Source: Arthrobacter sp. MYb229 (GTDB lineage: Bacteria > Actinomycetota > Actinomycetes > Actinomycetales > Micrococcaceae). From it: a DNA stretch of 64,000 nt. A program made the position numbers and the translations under genes. The notes beneath the pieces are model-generated. The model ran no database searches, had not been told where the DNA came from, and saw only the letters and a list, made by a program, of their open reading frames with translations. The DNA lies in assembly GCF_002975405.1 (NCBI RefSeq), contig NZ_PCPS01000007.1, positions 62,001 through 126,000 on the forward strand. The letters are read 5' to 3'. Below, piece by piece: positions 52,064-63,386 of this stretch; positions within the stretch are counted from its first letter, which is position 1; each line of letters begins with the position of its first letter.

Positions 52064-52876
52064 TTGTTCGCGTTTGCGCTCCCAATGGCCTCAGAAGAAG
52101 GCGGATTCATTCCGCCATCCGTATCCGATACTCACCTCCCAGATATTTTCCCTTGGATGGTTGAGTACGGCACCGGTTTCGGCAAGCAGATGCTCATGAT
52201 CGTGCTTTCGATCGTGCTCATTACTTGGTTCTTCACCGCGGCCATCAAGAACCCGAAGCTGGTTCCAAGCAAGACGCAGTACCTCGCCGAGTCCGGCTAC
52301 GCCTTCGTGCGTAACGGAATTGGCCGCGACATCATTGGTGAGAAGAACTTCCGTCCTTGGATTCCTCTGCTGTTCGCGACCTTCTTCTTCGTCCTGCTGA
52401 ACAACCTCTTCGGAGCAATTCCGTTCCTGCAGATTCCATCGTTCTCACACGCTGGTTCTGCATACGCGATGGCCATCATCATCTACGGCACCTGGATTGC
52501 CGTGGGTTTGAAGAATCATGGTATTCGCTACTTCAAGTTGGCCGTCGTTCCATCCGGTGTTCCGGGCTGGATCATGCCACTGATGATTCCACTGGAAATC
52601 ATCTCTAACTTCATCGTTCGCCCACTGACGCACTCGCTGCGTTTGATGGCAACGATGCTGGCCGGTCACATGATCGTGATGCTGGCAGCTGCCGGCGCAC
52701 GTCACCTGATCGTTGTTCAGGATTCCTTGGCTATGAATGGTCTTGGCATCTTGGTCATCCTCGGATCGGTCGCAATGTACTTCCTGGAACTGCTGATCAT
52801 GGTGCTGCAGGCGTTCGTTTTCGCCTTGCTTACCGCGATCTACCTCCAGGGTGCAATTGAAGCCGACGCCCACTAA
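52064..52876 (+). CDS. atpB: ATP synthase Fo subunit a
   Basis: Subunit a forms the proton half-channels beside the c-ring. From TTG 52064 (GAGAGGAC upstream) the 270-residue protein has five to six helices, the essential arginine in RPLTHSLRLMATMLAGHM and the late ELLIMVLQAFVFALLTAIYL. Start choice rests on the ribosome-binding site; an ATG at 52085 would shorten it by seven residues. First subunit gene of atpBEFHAGDC. Confidence 0.96.
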   Translation: MFAFALPMASEEGGFIPPSVSDTHLPDIFPWMVEYGTGFGKQMLMIVLSIVLITWFFTAAIKNPKLVPSKTQYLAESGYAFVRNGIGRDIIGEKNFRPWIPLLFATFFFVLLNNLFGAIPFLQIPSFSHAGSAYAMAIIIYGTWIAVGLKNHGIRYFKLAVVPSGVPGWIMPLMIPLEIISNFIVRPLTHSLRLMATMLAGHMIVMLAAAGARHLIVVQDSLAMNGLGILVILGSVAMYFLELLIMVLQAFVFALLTAIYLQGAIEADAH

Positions 52877-52979
52877 GGCCAACACTTCTTCTAACCACTA
52901 AAGATCTTCCTTGAGTCGCTCAAGGAATACCTCACAACCTACCGGCAAAAGTTCGGTATCTTGAAAGGAACATAATCAC

Positions 52980-53192
52980 ATGTTGCATGGCTCCCTGAAT
53001 ATGATCGGCTACGGCCTGGCTGCAATCGGTTCGGCAATTGGCGTGGGCTTGATCTTCGCTGCTTACATCAATGGTGTTGCACGTCAGCCAGAAGCTCAGC
53101 GCATCCTGCAGCCAATCGCAATGCTTGGCTTCGCACTTGCCGAAGCACTTGCAATTTTGGGCCTGGTTTTCGCTTTCGTTATCGGCGCCTAG
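52980..53192 (+). CDS. atpE: ATP synthase Fo subunit c
   Basis: The 70-residue hairpin protein forms the proteolipid ring. Two glycine/alanine-rich helices flank the polar loop [10 protein letters not shown], and the proton-binding glutamate lies in [11 protein letters not shown] in helix 2. The absence of a sodium-ligand pattern (Gln in helix 1, Glu-Ser in helix 2) points to protons. GAAAGGAAC lies before the ATG. Confidence 0.97.
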   Translation: MLHGSLNMIGYGLAAIGSAIGVGLIFAAYINGVARQPEAQRILQPIAMLGFALAEALAILGLVFAFVIGA

Positions 53193-53274
53193 TCTTTTCG
53201 CGACTGTAGTAGTGGCCTCGCCACTGTTGCGAGGCGTACACACATGCGGAAACTAGTAGATAGGAATAGTGAGA

Positions 53275-53829
53275 ATGAACAGCACTGAATTCATCCTCGC
53301 TGCGGGCGAATCGGTTAACCCGCTGTTGCCGAACCCGTGGGAGATTCTCGTCACGGGCGTTGGCTTCGCGGTATTGCTCTTCATCGTCATCAAGGTGATT
53401 GCTCCGAAGTTTGAGCAGTCCTATGAAGATCGCGTCACCGCGATCGAAGGTGGACTTGAGAAGGCTGAGGCCGCTCAGAAAGAAGCAGAGGAGACCTTGG
53501 CTCAGTACAAGGCCCAGCTTCTGGAAGCGCGCACCGAAGCTAACCGCATCCGTGAGGAAGCACGTAGTGAAGGTGCACAGATCCTTGCCGATCTGAAGAC
53601 CAAAGCAACCGATGAGGCTACTCGTATCACCGAGCAGGCTCAGCGTCAGATCGAAGCAGAGCGCACCAGCGCCCTTGCTTCGCTTCGCAGCGATGTTGGC
53701 TCTTTGGCCACCGAGCTTGCAAGCAAGATTGTTGACGAAGCTCTGCAGGACGATACCCGTGCACAGCGCGTGGTTAATTCGTTCCTGACCGATTTGGAAG
53801 CTCAGCAGAATGCAGGTGCATCGAACTAA
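53275..53829 (+). CDS. atpF: ATP synthase Fo subunit b
   Basis: Subunit b is the peripheral stalk. The 184-residue protein has one N-terminal helix (WEILVTGVGFAVLLFIVIKV) and a long charged Ala/Glu/Arg/Lys coiled coil. ATG 53275 has AGGAA nine bases upstream; a GTG two codons earlier is too close to it. Its stop overlaps the atpH start by one base (TAATG). Confidence 0.96.
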   Translation: MNSTEFILAAGESVNPLLPNPWEILVTGVGFAVLLFIVIKVIAPKFEQSYEDRVTAIEGGLEKAEAAQKEAEETLAQYKAQLLEARTEANRIREEARSEGAQILADLKTKATDEATRITEQAQRQIEAERTSALASLRSDVGSLATELASKIVDEALQDDTRAQRVVNSFLTDLEAQQNAGASN

Positions 53830-54641
53830 TGGCAAGTGTATCGAGCGAGTCATTGGCAAAGGCCTTGGAGTTCTTGGAACCAAAGCTGGCGCAGGCATCT
53901 GTTGATCTGCCGAAGGATCTGTTCGCGGTCCTGGAAGTACTGGATGCAAATGCCGGTCTTCGCCGCGCATTGACTGATCCAGCACGTGAAGCTGCCGCTA
54001 AGGCAGGCCTTCTGGCCCAGCTGTTGCGCGGAAAGGTTTCGGCTGACGCCGAAGCAATCGTCGCAGAGTTGGCTTCGTACCGCTGGAGCTCGGAACGCGA
54101 CATTAGCGATGCGCTCGAAACGCTGGCAGTCACCGCGGTCACCGCGGTGGCAGAGCAGCAGGACGGCGCTTCGGGGCTGGCCAAGCTGGAGCAGGATCTG
54201 TTCTCCTTCATCGAGGTAGTTCGTTCTAACCATGAACTACAGCGTGCGTTGGATGAGGCGCAGGCCCCAGCCGAAGCAAAGAGCGCCCTGGCGCTCAAGC
54301 TCGTGCCTAACGCGTCGCGAACCTCGAAGGTATTGATCCAGCAAGCGGTGGCAGCTCCTCGTGGGCTCAAGCCAATGGCCTTGGTGGAACGTTTCGTTGA
54401 GTTGGTGGCCAAGCGCCAGCAGCGCTGGATCGCTACGGTGACCAGCTCTGTCCAGCTTTCCGAGACTCAGCTTCAGCGACTTCAGCAGGGCTTGAACAAG
54501 TTCTACGCTCGCGAGCTGAACCTCAACACCTCCATCGACCCAAAGTTGGTCGGCGGATTGGTGGTCAAGGTTGGCGACGAAGTTGTCGACGCTTCCGTGG
54601 CATCACGCGTGGCCGATTTGCGCCGCGCACTGGCTAGCTAG
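53829..54641 (+). CDS. atpH: ATP synthase F1 subunit delta
   Basis: Delta links the peripheral stalk to the F1 head. The 270-residue protein is longer than E. coli delta (177), as in other actinobacteria, but it is a plain delta, not the b-delta fusion of mycobacteria. The C-terminal LNTSIDPKLVGGLVVKVGDEVVDAS, given here in parts as SIDPKLVGGLVVKVGD and VVDASVASRV, is the family signature. Start overlaps atpF. Confidence 0.95.
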   Translation: MASVSSESLAKALEFLEPKLAQASVDLPKDLFAVLEVLDANAGLRRALTDPAREAAAKAGLLAQLLRGKVSADAEAIVAELASYRWSSERDISDALETLAVTAVTAVAEQQDGASGLAKLEQDLFSFIEVVRSNHELQRALDEAQAPAEAKSALALKLVPNASRTSKVLIQQAVAAPRGLKPMALVERFVELVAKRQQRWIATVTSSVQLSETQLQRLQQGLNKFYARELNLNTSIDPKLVGGLVVKVGDEVVDASVASRVADLRRALAS

Positions 54642-54767
54642 GAATTTTCGGTGGGGGAGCGATCCCCGCATCGAAGTCCTAGCTAACCAGGACCACAACA
54701 GACTTCATTCATATTCGATTCGTAATCTTTTTCTACGGATCACAATTTAGGAGAGCAGGGACTGCAG

Positions 54768-56405
54768 ATGGCCGATTTGACCATCAATGCCGACGACGTC
54801 CGTAATGCCCTAAACGAGTTCGCTACTTCCTACGAACCGGGTAAGGCAGAGCGTACCGAGGTGGGACGCGTCGTCAGCGCGAGCGACGGCATCGCCAAGG
54901 TGGAGGGTCTTCCTTCCGTCATGGCCAACGAGTTGCTCAAGTTCGAAGACGGAACTCTGGGCCTGGCCCAGAACCTTGACACCCGCGAAATCGGTGTTGT
55001 CGTGCTTGGTGACTTCACCGGCATCGAAGAGGGCCAGAAGGTTGAGCGCACCGGCGAGATCCTTTCGGTTCCAGTAGGCGACGCCTTCCTGGGCCGCGTG
55101 GTTGACCCATTGGGTGAGCCAATGGATAACCTGGGCCCAATCGAGGCCGAGAGCCGCCGTGCACTGGAACTCCAGGCACCAGGCGTCACCCAGCGCAAGA
55201 GCGTGCACGAGCCAATGCAGACCGGTCTGAAGGCTATCGACGCCATGATCCCGATCGGCCGTGGCCAGCGTCAGCTGATCATTGGTGACCGCCAGACCGG
55301 TAAGACCGCTATCGCGGTTGACACCATCTTGAACCAGCGCGCCAACTGGGCCTCCGGCGACGAGACCAAGCAGGTTCGCTGCATCTACGTAGCGGTTGGA
55401 CAGAAGGCATCGACCATCGCTGCCGTACGTCAGACCCTCGAAGAGCAGGGCGCTTTGGAGTACACCACCATCGTGGCCTCCCCGGCATCCGACCCAGCTG
55501 GCTTCAAGTACCTCGCCCCATACGCAGGCTCGGCCATCGGCCAGCACTGGATGTACGGTGGCAAGCACGTGCTGGTAGTCTTTGACGATCTGTCCAAGCA
55601 GGCTGAAGCATACCGCGCCGTGTCGCTGTTGCTGCGCCGTCCACCAGGACGCGAAGCCTACCCAGGCGACGTGTTCTACCTACACTCCCGCCTGCTTGAG
55701 CGTTGTGCCAAGCTCTCCGACGAACTCGGTGCAGGTTCGATGACCGGTCTGCCGATCATCGAGACCAAGGCAAACGACGTGGGCGCGTTCATCCCGACCA
55801 ACGTGATCTCGATCACCGACGGTCAGATCTTCTTGCAGTCGGACCTGTTCAACGCCAACCAGCGTCCAGCCGTCGACGTGGGTATCTCCGTATCCCGCGT
55901 GGGTGGTTCGGCACAGGTCAAGGCCATGAAGAAGGTCTCCGGTACGCTGAAGCTCGAATTGGCCCAGTACCGTGACATGGCGGCCTTCGCCATGTTCGCT
56001 TCGGACCTGGACGCCGCTTCCAAGCAGCAGCTCACCCGTGGTGCACGTCTGATGGAACTGCTCAAGCAGGGCCAGTACCAGCCGTACGCCGTGGAAGATC
56101 AGGTTGTATCGGTTTGGGCCGGCACCAACGGCTACCTGGACGATGTTCCAGTGGAAGACGTCCGCCGCTTCGAAACCGAGTTCATCGATTACCTGCGTCA
56201 CCGCACTCAGGTTCTGACCGTTATCGGCCAGACTGGCAAGCTGGAGAACGAGACCGTGGAAGCCATGAAGGCTGCCGTCGTCGACTTCAAGGCTGGCTTC
56301 TTCGGTGAAGGCGATGACCAGCTGGTTGCAGCCGGCCACGAAGAGCATGACGCTCTGAACGCCGAGTCCGTCGACCAGGAAAAGATCGTCAAGCAGAAGC
56401 GCTGA
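54768..56405 (+). CDS. atpA: ATP synthase F1 subunit alpha
   Basis: Alpha forms the non-catalytic nucleotide sites of the F1 hexamer. The 545 residues include the P-loop [10 protein letters not shown] (about 170-179), VGQKAST, the [12 protein letters not shown] segment, [14 protein letters not shown] and the arginine finger region [11 protein letters not shown]. Length suits actinobacteria (about 540-550). Codons such as CCA for proline differ from the GC-rich middle of the window, as often in highly expressed genes. A hairpin (GGGGTGGGGCGC with GCGCCACGCCCC) lies before atpG. Confidence 0.98.
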   Translation: MADLTINADDVRNALNEFATSYEPGKAERTEVGRVVSASDGIAKVEGLPSVMANELLKFEDGTLGLAQNLDTREIGVVVLGDFTGIEEGQKVERTGEILSVPVGDAFLGRVVDPLGEPMDNLGPIEAESRRALELQAPGVTQRKSVHEPMQTGLKAIDAMIPIGRGQRQLIIGDRQTGKTAIAVDTILNQRANWASGDETKQVRCIYVAVGQKASTIAAVRQTLEEQGALEYTTIVASPASDPAGFKYLAPYAGSAIGQHWMYGGKHVLVVFDDLSKQAEAYRAVSLLLRRPPGREAYPGDVFYLHSRLLERCAKLSDELGAGSMTGLPIIETKANDVGAFIPTNVISITDGQIFLQSDLFNANQRPAVDVGISVSRVGGSAQVKAMKKVSGTLKLELAQYRDMAAFAMFASDLDAASKQQLTRGARLMELLKQGQYQPYAVEDQVVSVWAGTNGYLDDVPVEDVRRFETEFIDYLRHRTQVLTVIGQTGKLENETVEAMKAAVVDFKAGFFGEGDDQLVAAGHEEHDALNAESVDQEKIVKQKR

Positions 56406-56480
56406 CATTTTCTTTACGCAGGGGTGGGGCGCTGCTAGCGGCGCCACGCCCCGATCGTAAGGATTAAGGAAAGGACACAC

Positions 56481-58855
<2,375 letters not shown>

Positions 58856-58857
58856 CC

Positions 58858-59127
58858 ATGGCCGAACTTCAGGTCGAAATCGTTGCGGCGGACCACTTCG
58901 TGTGGTCCGGCGCTGCGAAGCTGGTCAAGGCACGTTCGGTTGACGGCGAGATCGGCGTTCTGCCCGGTCACGTTCCGATGCTGTCGGTGCTTGCCGCTGG
59001 GGATCTGGAAATCGATCCAGTTTCCGAAGCGCGCTTCTCGGTGCAGATCGACGGTGGCTTCTGCTCCGTCGATTCGGATCGCGTAGTGATCGTCGCCGAT
59101 AACGCTGTGATTGGTACCGCAGCGTAG
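58858..59127 (+). CDS. atpC: ATP synthase F1 subunit epsilon
   Basis: The 89-residue protein is the beta-sandwich domain of epsilon: VEIVAADHFVWSGAAKLV, GEIGVLPGHVPMLSVLAAG and VQIDGGFCSVDSDRVVIVAD. It lacks the C-terminal two-helix inhibitory domain found in E. coli epsilon (139 residues), as usual for short actinobacterial copies. The ATG is two bases after atpD. Confidence 0.96.
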   Translation: MAELQVEIVAADHFVWSGAAKLVKARSVDGEIGVLPGHVPMLSVLAAGDLEIDPVSEARFSVQIDGGFCSVDSDRVVIVADNAVIGTAA

Positions 59128-59135
59128 GCATTGAA

Positions 59136-59564
59136 TTGATCGAGATAACCGCACCAGTTCTGATAGCGCTGCTGGTATTAACCTGCATCGTGTTGTTCTT
59201 CGGTGCCATGGGTGTGCGCCGCATTCAATTGCGGCGCACCCTGGGCACCTTCGACGCCTCCATCCGCACGCCCAAGGGCCGCTGGATGATGGCGATCGGC
59301 CGCTACGGCGGGGGACATCTGGACCTGTTGCGGTTTTTCTCTGTCTCCCCGGTGCCCAGCTACGTGCTGCAGCGCCGCGGATTAGAAATGAACGGTTGGC
59401 GTCGGCCCAGCGAGGATGAAGCGATGCAGATTCCTCCGGGGTTCGTCATCGTGCAGCTCACCCAATCGGGCGAAGAGCAGCTGCTTGCGATGGACTACCG
59501 CGACTACACGGGTTTCTCCGCCTGGCTTGAAGCCGGGCCGATCGCCGGCAGCTGGCAAATCTGA
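59136..59564 (+). CDS. DUF2550 membrane-anchored protein
   Basis: The 142-residue protein has one N-terminal transmembrane helix (about 5-27) and a cytosolic domain with RRTLGTFDASIR, KGRWMMAIGRYGGGHLDLLRF, quoted in parts, and the ending AWLEAGPIAGSWQ. This matches DUF2550, which follows atpC throughout actinobacteria; its function is unknown. The TTG start at 59136 is eight bases after atpC. Confidence 0.85.
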   Translation: MIEITAPVLIALLVLTCIVLFFGAMGVRRIQLRRTLGTFDASIRTPKGRWMMAIGRYGGGHLDLLRFFSVSPVPSYVLQRRGLEMNGWRRPSEDEAMQIPPGFVIVQLTQSGEEQLLAMDYRDYTGFSAWLEAGPIAGSWQI

Positions 59565-59580
59565 GCCAGCGCCGCAAAAA

Positions 59581-59625
59581 CGCATCCCGCCGTGTCCACC
59601 CATTGGGTGGACACGGCGGGATGCG
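59581..59625. terminator. perfect 22-pair palindrome, bidirectional terminator after the atp operon
   Basis: The arms 59581-59602 and 59604-59625 are perfect reverse complements (CGCATCCCGCCGTG...CACGGCGGGATGCG) with almost no spacer. It lies between converging DUF2550 and nagA genes. TTT on the right and TTTTTG on the minus strand give short U-tracts. Confidence 0.85.
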
Positions 59626-59645
59626 CTGTTTAAACCGGATGCGGG

Positions 59646-60854
59646 TTAGAGGACCTGCCCGTTGCGGATCACCTGCTGCAGCTGCAGCTTCGCGTCTAGC
59701 ATCACCACGTCGGCGCAGAAGCCATAGTGCAGGCTGCCGACCTCGTCGGCCAGACCGATCAGCGCGGCGGGGATGGAGGTGGCGGACTCGATGGCCCGGG
59801 TCAGCGGGATGCCCGCGTCGACCGTGCAGCGCAGCACCTCAAGCAGGGTGCTGGTGCCGCCGGCCAGCGAACCGTCGGCCAGGCGGGCCTGCGAATCCTT
59901 GACCTCAACCTGCGCCGGGCCCAGCGAGTAGTGCCCGTCGCTCAGCCCCGTGGCGGCCATCGAATCGCTGACCAGCACCACATGGCGCCCGCCGATCAAG
60001 TTGAACACCAGGCGGACCGTATCGGGGGACAGGTGCACATCATCGGCGATGAGTTCCACGAAGGCGTTGCCGCGCGAGGCCTCCTCCAGGCAGGCGGCGA
60101 CCGGACCGGGCTCACGGTGATGCAGCGGAGGCATGCCGTTGAACAGGTGGGTGACGGTGGGCTTCTCGGTGAAGCCGTCCACCCCGGCGTTGCTCAGCTG
60201 GTCGCGGGCGTAGCGCAGGGATGCGGCGGTGACCTCGGCGCTCGCGTTCGTGTGGCCCAGGGAGGGCACGACGCCGAGGATCACCAGCTGTTCGATCAGC
60301 TCCTCGCAGCCGGCCAGCTCCGGGGCGTAGGTCATGGTGCGCAGCTGGCCGCGGCTGGCGGCCACGAGCTCTTCGACAAATTCGGGGTCCGGGTCGGTGA
60401 GGTAGCGCGGATCTTGCGCCCCGCAGCGCGCCGCTGAAAGGAAGGGGCCTTCGGCGTGGATGCCGGCGATCTGGCCCGCCTCGGCGAATTCGGCCAGAAT
60501 TTCGGCCGCCCGGGTCATCTCGCCCTGCTCGGCGGTGACCAGCGAGGCGAGCAGGGTGGTGGTGCCGGCGCGGTGCAGGTACTCCAGGGCGTCGGTGACC
60601 GGCCCGTGTTCCGGGGCGGCGAAATCGGCGCCGAGGGCCCCGTGGCAGTGCAGGTCGATCAGCCCGGGGATGAGGATGGTGCCTTCGGGCACCGGATAGT
60701 CGGTGAATTCTTCCGCCTCGGGCAGGGCGAGCCAGTCGTCGCGGTTGCCCGCGAAACGGATTCGATCGTCCTCGATGGCCAGCACGCCATCGCTGACTTC
60801 CTGTCCATCGGAGACGAGAGTGGCGAAAATGGCGTAACGCGAAGCGGTATTCAT
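59646..60854 (-). CDS. nagA: N-acetylglucosamine-6-phosphate deacetylase
   Basis: NagA deacetylates GlcNAc-6-phosphate in amino-sugar recycling. The 402-residue amidohydrolase shows IPGLIDLHCHGALGADFA, HAEGPFLSAARCGAQDP (with the metal glutamate), PSLGHTNASAEV, VTHLFNGMPPLHHREPG, VLVSDSMAATGLSDG (catalytic Asp) and ADVVMLDAKLQLQQVIRNG at the end. ATG 60854 lies nine bases after nucS, so they are probably co-transcribed. Confidence 0.95.
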   Translation of the reverse strand: MNTASRYAIFATLVSDGQEVSDGVLAIEDDRIRFAGNRDDWLALPEAEEFTDYPVPEGTILIPGLIDLHCHGALGADFAAPEHGPVTDALEYLHRAGTTTLLASLVTAEQGEMTRAAEILAEFAEAGQIAGIHAEGPFLSAARCGAQDPRYLTDPDPEFVEELVAASRGQLRTMTYAPELAGCEELIEQLVILGVVPSLGHTNASAEVTAASLRYARDQLSNAGVDGFTEKPTVTHLFNGMPPLHHREPGPVAACLEEASRGNAFVELIADDVHLSPDTVRLVFNLIGGRHVVLVSDSMAATGLSDGHYSLGPAQVEVKDSQARLADGSLAGGTSTLLEVLRCTVDAGIPLTRAIESATSIPAALIGLADEVGSLHYGFCADVVMLDAKLQLQQVIRNGQVL

Positions 60855-60863
60855 GTACCTAGC

Positions 60864-61559
60864 TTAGAAGAGTCTGCCCGCAGAGTCATCGACTCCGCGC
60901 ATTGCATCGTAATCCAGGGTCAGGCAGCGGATCCCGCGGTCCTCGGCCAGGGTGCGGGCCTGCGGCTTGATCTGCTGTGCGGCGAACACTCCGGTGACCG
61001 GTTTGAGCAGCGGATCGCGGTTGAGCAGCTCCAGGTAGCGGGTGAGCTGCTCGACACCGTCGATGTCTCCGCGGCGTTTGAGTTCCACCGCCACCGCGGC
61101 GCCGGAGGAATCGCGCGCCAGGATGTCCACCGGGCCGATGGCGGTCATGTACTCGCGGCGCACCAGCCGGTGACCGTCGCCGAGCAGCCCGATCTGCTCC
61201 GCCAGCAGGCGCTGCAGATCGGCCTCCACGCCGTCCTTGATCAGCCCCGGGTCCACGCCGAGCTCATGAGCCGAATCGTGCTCGATCGAATGGAAGCTGA
61301 TGGTCAACTTGTCATCGGTCTTCGCGCTGGTCACATGCCAGACGCTGAGCGCGCCGAGGGCGGCGGCGTCCTCATCGGGACTCGCCTCACGTAATACCAG
61401 CGGCGGATTCATCCAGTTCAACGGCTTGTAACTGCCGCCGTCGGAATGGATCAGCACCGAACCATCGGCCTTGACCATGATCAGCCGGGTAGCTAGGGGG
61501 AGGTGGGCTCGAAGACGGCCCTCGTAATCTACTGAACACTTTGCAACCACTAAACGCAC
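60864..61559 (-). CDS. nucS: mismatch-specific endonuclease NucS
   Basis: NucS cuts both strands at mismatches and replaces MutS/MutL in most actinobacteria. The 231-residue protein begins [16 protein letters not shown] (GTG start) and has [20 protein letters not shown], then the nuclease core GPVDILARD with VAVELKRRG (PD-ExK type) and QLTRYLELL. It ends SAGRLF, like the C-terminal sliding-clamp-binding tail of NucS. The GTG 61559 matches relatives; TAAAGT seven bases before it suggests leaderless mRNA. nagA follows. Confidence 0.96.
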   Translation of the reverse strand: MRLVVAKCSVDYEGRLRAHLPLATRLIMVKADGSVLIHSDGGSYKPLNWMNPPLVLREASPDEDAAALGALSVWHVTSAKTDDKLTISFHSIEHDSAHELGVDPGLIKDGVEADLQRLLAEQIGLLGDGHRLVRREYMTAIGPVDILARDSSGAAVAVELKRRGDIDGVEQLTRYLELLNRDPLLKPVTGVFAAQQIKPQARTLAEDRGIRCLTLDYDAMRGVDDSAGRLF

Positions 61560-61566
61560 CCGACCT

Positions 61567-61572
61567 ACTTTA
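61567..61572 (-). promoter_or_regulatory. -10 box for a probably leaderless nucS mRNA
   Basis: On the minus strand TAAAGT is followed by seven bases and the nucS GTG. No Shine-Dalgarno is seen before the GTG. Confidence 0.5.
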
Positions 61573-61614
61573 CCGGTTCGTGCCGCCGGTGCGCGATACG
61601 GCATGATTAAAGGC

Positions 61615-61956
61615 ATGCCACGTTCGAACCGCCCGCGCCGCAAACCAGGATCCGCACCGAATGCTCGTTCGCGGTCCAGCGCGCCGCAGGGCAATGACGA
61701 AGATTGGATGCAGCGCGCCCGCTATGGGGTGGTGCGCCTGCAGGATGCCCCGGACGGGCAATGGCATGTGCGCAAGGTGTCCCCGCTGAACGCGGTGAAA
61801 ACCTATACCTGCCCGGGCTGCCATCGAATGATCACCCCGGGCGTGGCGCACCTGGTGACCTGGCGGGCCGATCATTGGTCCGGGGACGATGCGGCCGCGG
61901 CGAATCGCCGGCACTGGCATCCGAACTGCTGGGAATCGCGCTCCTACCGCTACTAG
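61615..61956 (+). CDS. small putative zinc-ribbon protein of unknown function, next to nucS
   Basis: The 113-residue protein begins with a very basic, Pro/Arg/Ser-rich tail ([18 protein letters not shown]) and ends in a domain with CPGCH (Cys-x2-Cys-His) and RRHWHPNCW, candidate zinc ligands. Similar actinobacterial proteins are often labelled ATP/GTP-binding without evidence; I see no P-loop. The start could be ATG 61603 or 61615. It is divergent from nucS, and its TAG overlaps the stop of the convergent transporter gene by four bases. Confidence 0.65.
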   Translation: MPRSNRPRRKPGSAPNARSRSSAPQGNDEDWMQRARYGVVRLQDAPDGQWHVRKVSPLNAVKTYTCPGCHRMITPGVAHLVTWRADHWSGDDAAAANRRHWHPNCWESRSYRY

Positions 61957-63239
61957 AGCCGGTCCTGGCGGGCGATGAACACCTCGCGCAGCAGGATCAT
62001 CGCCGAGGCGGCGACCGGGATGGCCATCAGCGCCCCGGTGATCCCCACCAGCGTGCCGCCGGCGATCACCGAGATCACCGCGACGGCCCCGGGCACCGCG
62101 ACGGCCTTGTTCATTATGCGCGGGGAGACGAAGTAGGCCTCCAGCTGCAGGTAGCCGAAGTAGCAGACCGCGTAGATCAGCGCCGTCTGCCAGCCCAGGG
62201 TGAGGGTGACCAGGGTGACCAGCACCCCGGCGATCACCGCGCCGACCAGCGGAATGAAGGCCAGCATCGCGACCAGCAAGGTCAGCAACGCCGCGAAGGG
62301 GACCTCCAGCAGGGTCATCAGCGCCAGCGCGACGAGCGCGTTGAGCACCGCCACCGAGGCCTGGCCCATGACGTAGTTGCCCACCGAGCGGGTGATGCGG
62401 GTAGCGATTTCGCTGGCGCGCGTCCGCTTGGAGCGCGGGACCAGGCGCATCGAAAACGACATCATGCCCGGCAGCGAGGCGAGGAAATAGATCGCCAGGA
62501 CCAGCACGATCAGTACGCCGAACATCGACTGGGCCACCGTCTGGGAGACGCCCAGCACGCCGCCGAACACATTGGTGACCGCGCCGGAATCGCCGAAGAA
62601 GCGCTGCACCTCGGTATTAACGCGCGCCGAGAGCGCATACTGCGCATCGATCTGCCTGACCCACTGGCTGTTGAGGAAGTTGTCGGTGATTTCCGGGGCG
62701 CGGGAGATGAATTGGGTGATCTGCGTGACCAGCGTCGGGATGATCAGCGCCATGAACCCCGCGAAGATCGCCAGCAACCCGACCATTGTGGAGGTGACCG
62801 CCAGCGGCCGGTTCAACCCGCGGCGCATCAGGAACCGCACCACCGGGTCCAGTCCCAGGGCGATGAACAGGGCGATCGCAATCCAGGTGATCAGCGAGCC
62901 GACATTGGTCAGCAGGTAGTAGCCGGCCAGCGCCATTCCCACGCCGATGGTGCCCAAGAAGCCCATGGAGATCGGGTGCAGGGCGGGGATCGGCTCGGGG
63001 GTCCCCTGATCGGTGGCCTCCGGGAGCTCACCGAACGCGTTGGGGCGGCGCGGGGACTTCAGCAGTGCGTTCACCTTGGCGGAAAGCCGGCGCGCCCACT
63101 GCGCGGTGGGGGATTCGGGCTCGGTGGAACCCTGCTCGGGCTGCCCGGCGGACGGCTCGGTGGCGGAGGGGTGCGCGGGGTTGGTTGCCGGGTCCGGAAG
63201 TTCATTGGGCGGCTGATTACTCTCCATGGCACCGAGCAT
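61953..63239 (-). CDS. AI-2E family transporter
   Basis: The 428-residue protein has an N-terminal Pro/Glu/Ser-rich cytosolic tail (about 1-95), eight hydrophobic helices and the family motifs GLDPVVRFLMRRGLNRPLAV, AFIPLVGAVIAGVLVTLVTL and, late, a PxIMNKAVAVPG-like PRIMNKAVAVPGAVAVIS. The family was named for autoinducer-2 export by TqsA; other members are Na+/H+ antiporters or unknown. ATG 63227 is an alternative start four codons in. Confidence 0.88.
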   Translation of the reverse strand: MLGAMESNQPPNELPDPATNPAHPSATEPSAGQPEQGSTEPESPTAQWARRLSAKVNALLKSPRRPNAFGELPEATDQGTPEPIPALHPISMGFLGTIGVGMALAGYYLLTNVGSLITWIAIALFIALGLDPVVRFLMRRGLNRPLAVTSTMVGLLAIFAGFMALIIPTLVTQITQFISRAPEITDNFLNSQWVRQIDAQYALSARVNTEVQRFFGDSGAVTNVFGGVLGVSQTVAQSMFGVLIVLVLAIYFLASLPGMMSFSMRLVPRSKRTRASEIATRITRSVGNYVMGQASVAVLNALVALALMTLLEVPFAALLTLLVAMLAFIPLVGAVIAGVLVTLVTLTLGWQTALIYAVCYFGYLQLEAYFVSPRIMNKAVAVPGAVAVISVIAGGTLVGITGALMAIPVAASAMILLREVFIARQDRL

Positions 63240-63386
63240 ACCGCCGGAATGGGTTCTGAAAGTGCTCTATGACACTCCGACATGGTCATTTGAGCCACTT
63301 CACAGGTAGATCGCGGAACCATTGGGGCAATGGACTCGTTAGACTTGTGAAAGAACAGCTGTGACCGTTGGCGAATAGGTGAAGTC

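Noticed and set aside
53829-54641. Mycobacterial-style b-delta fusion in the ATP synthase operon.
   Set aside because: atpF and atpH are separate complete genes with a one-base overlap; the delta protein has no N-terminal membrane helix.
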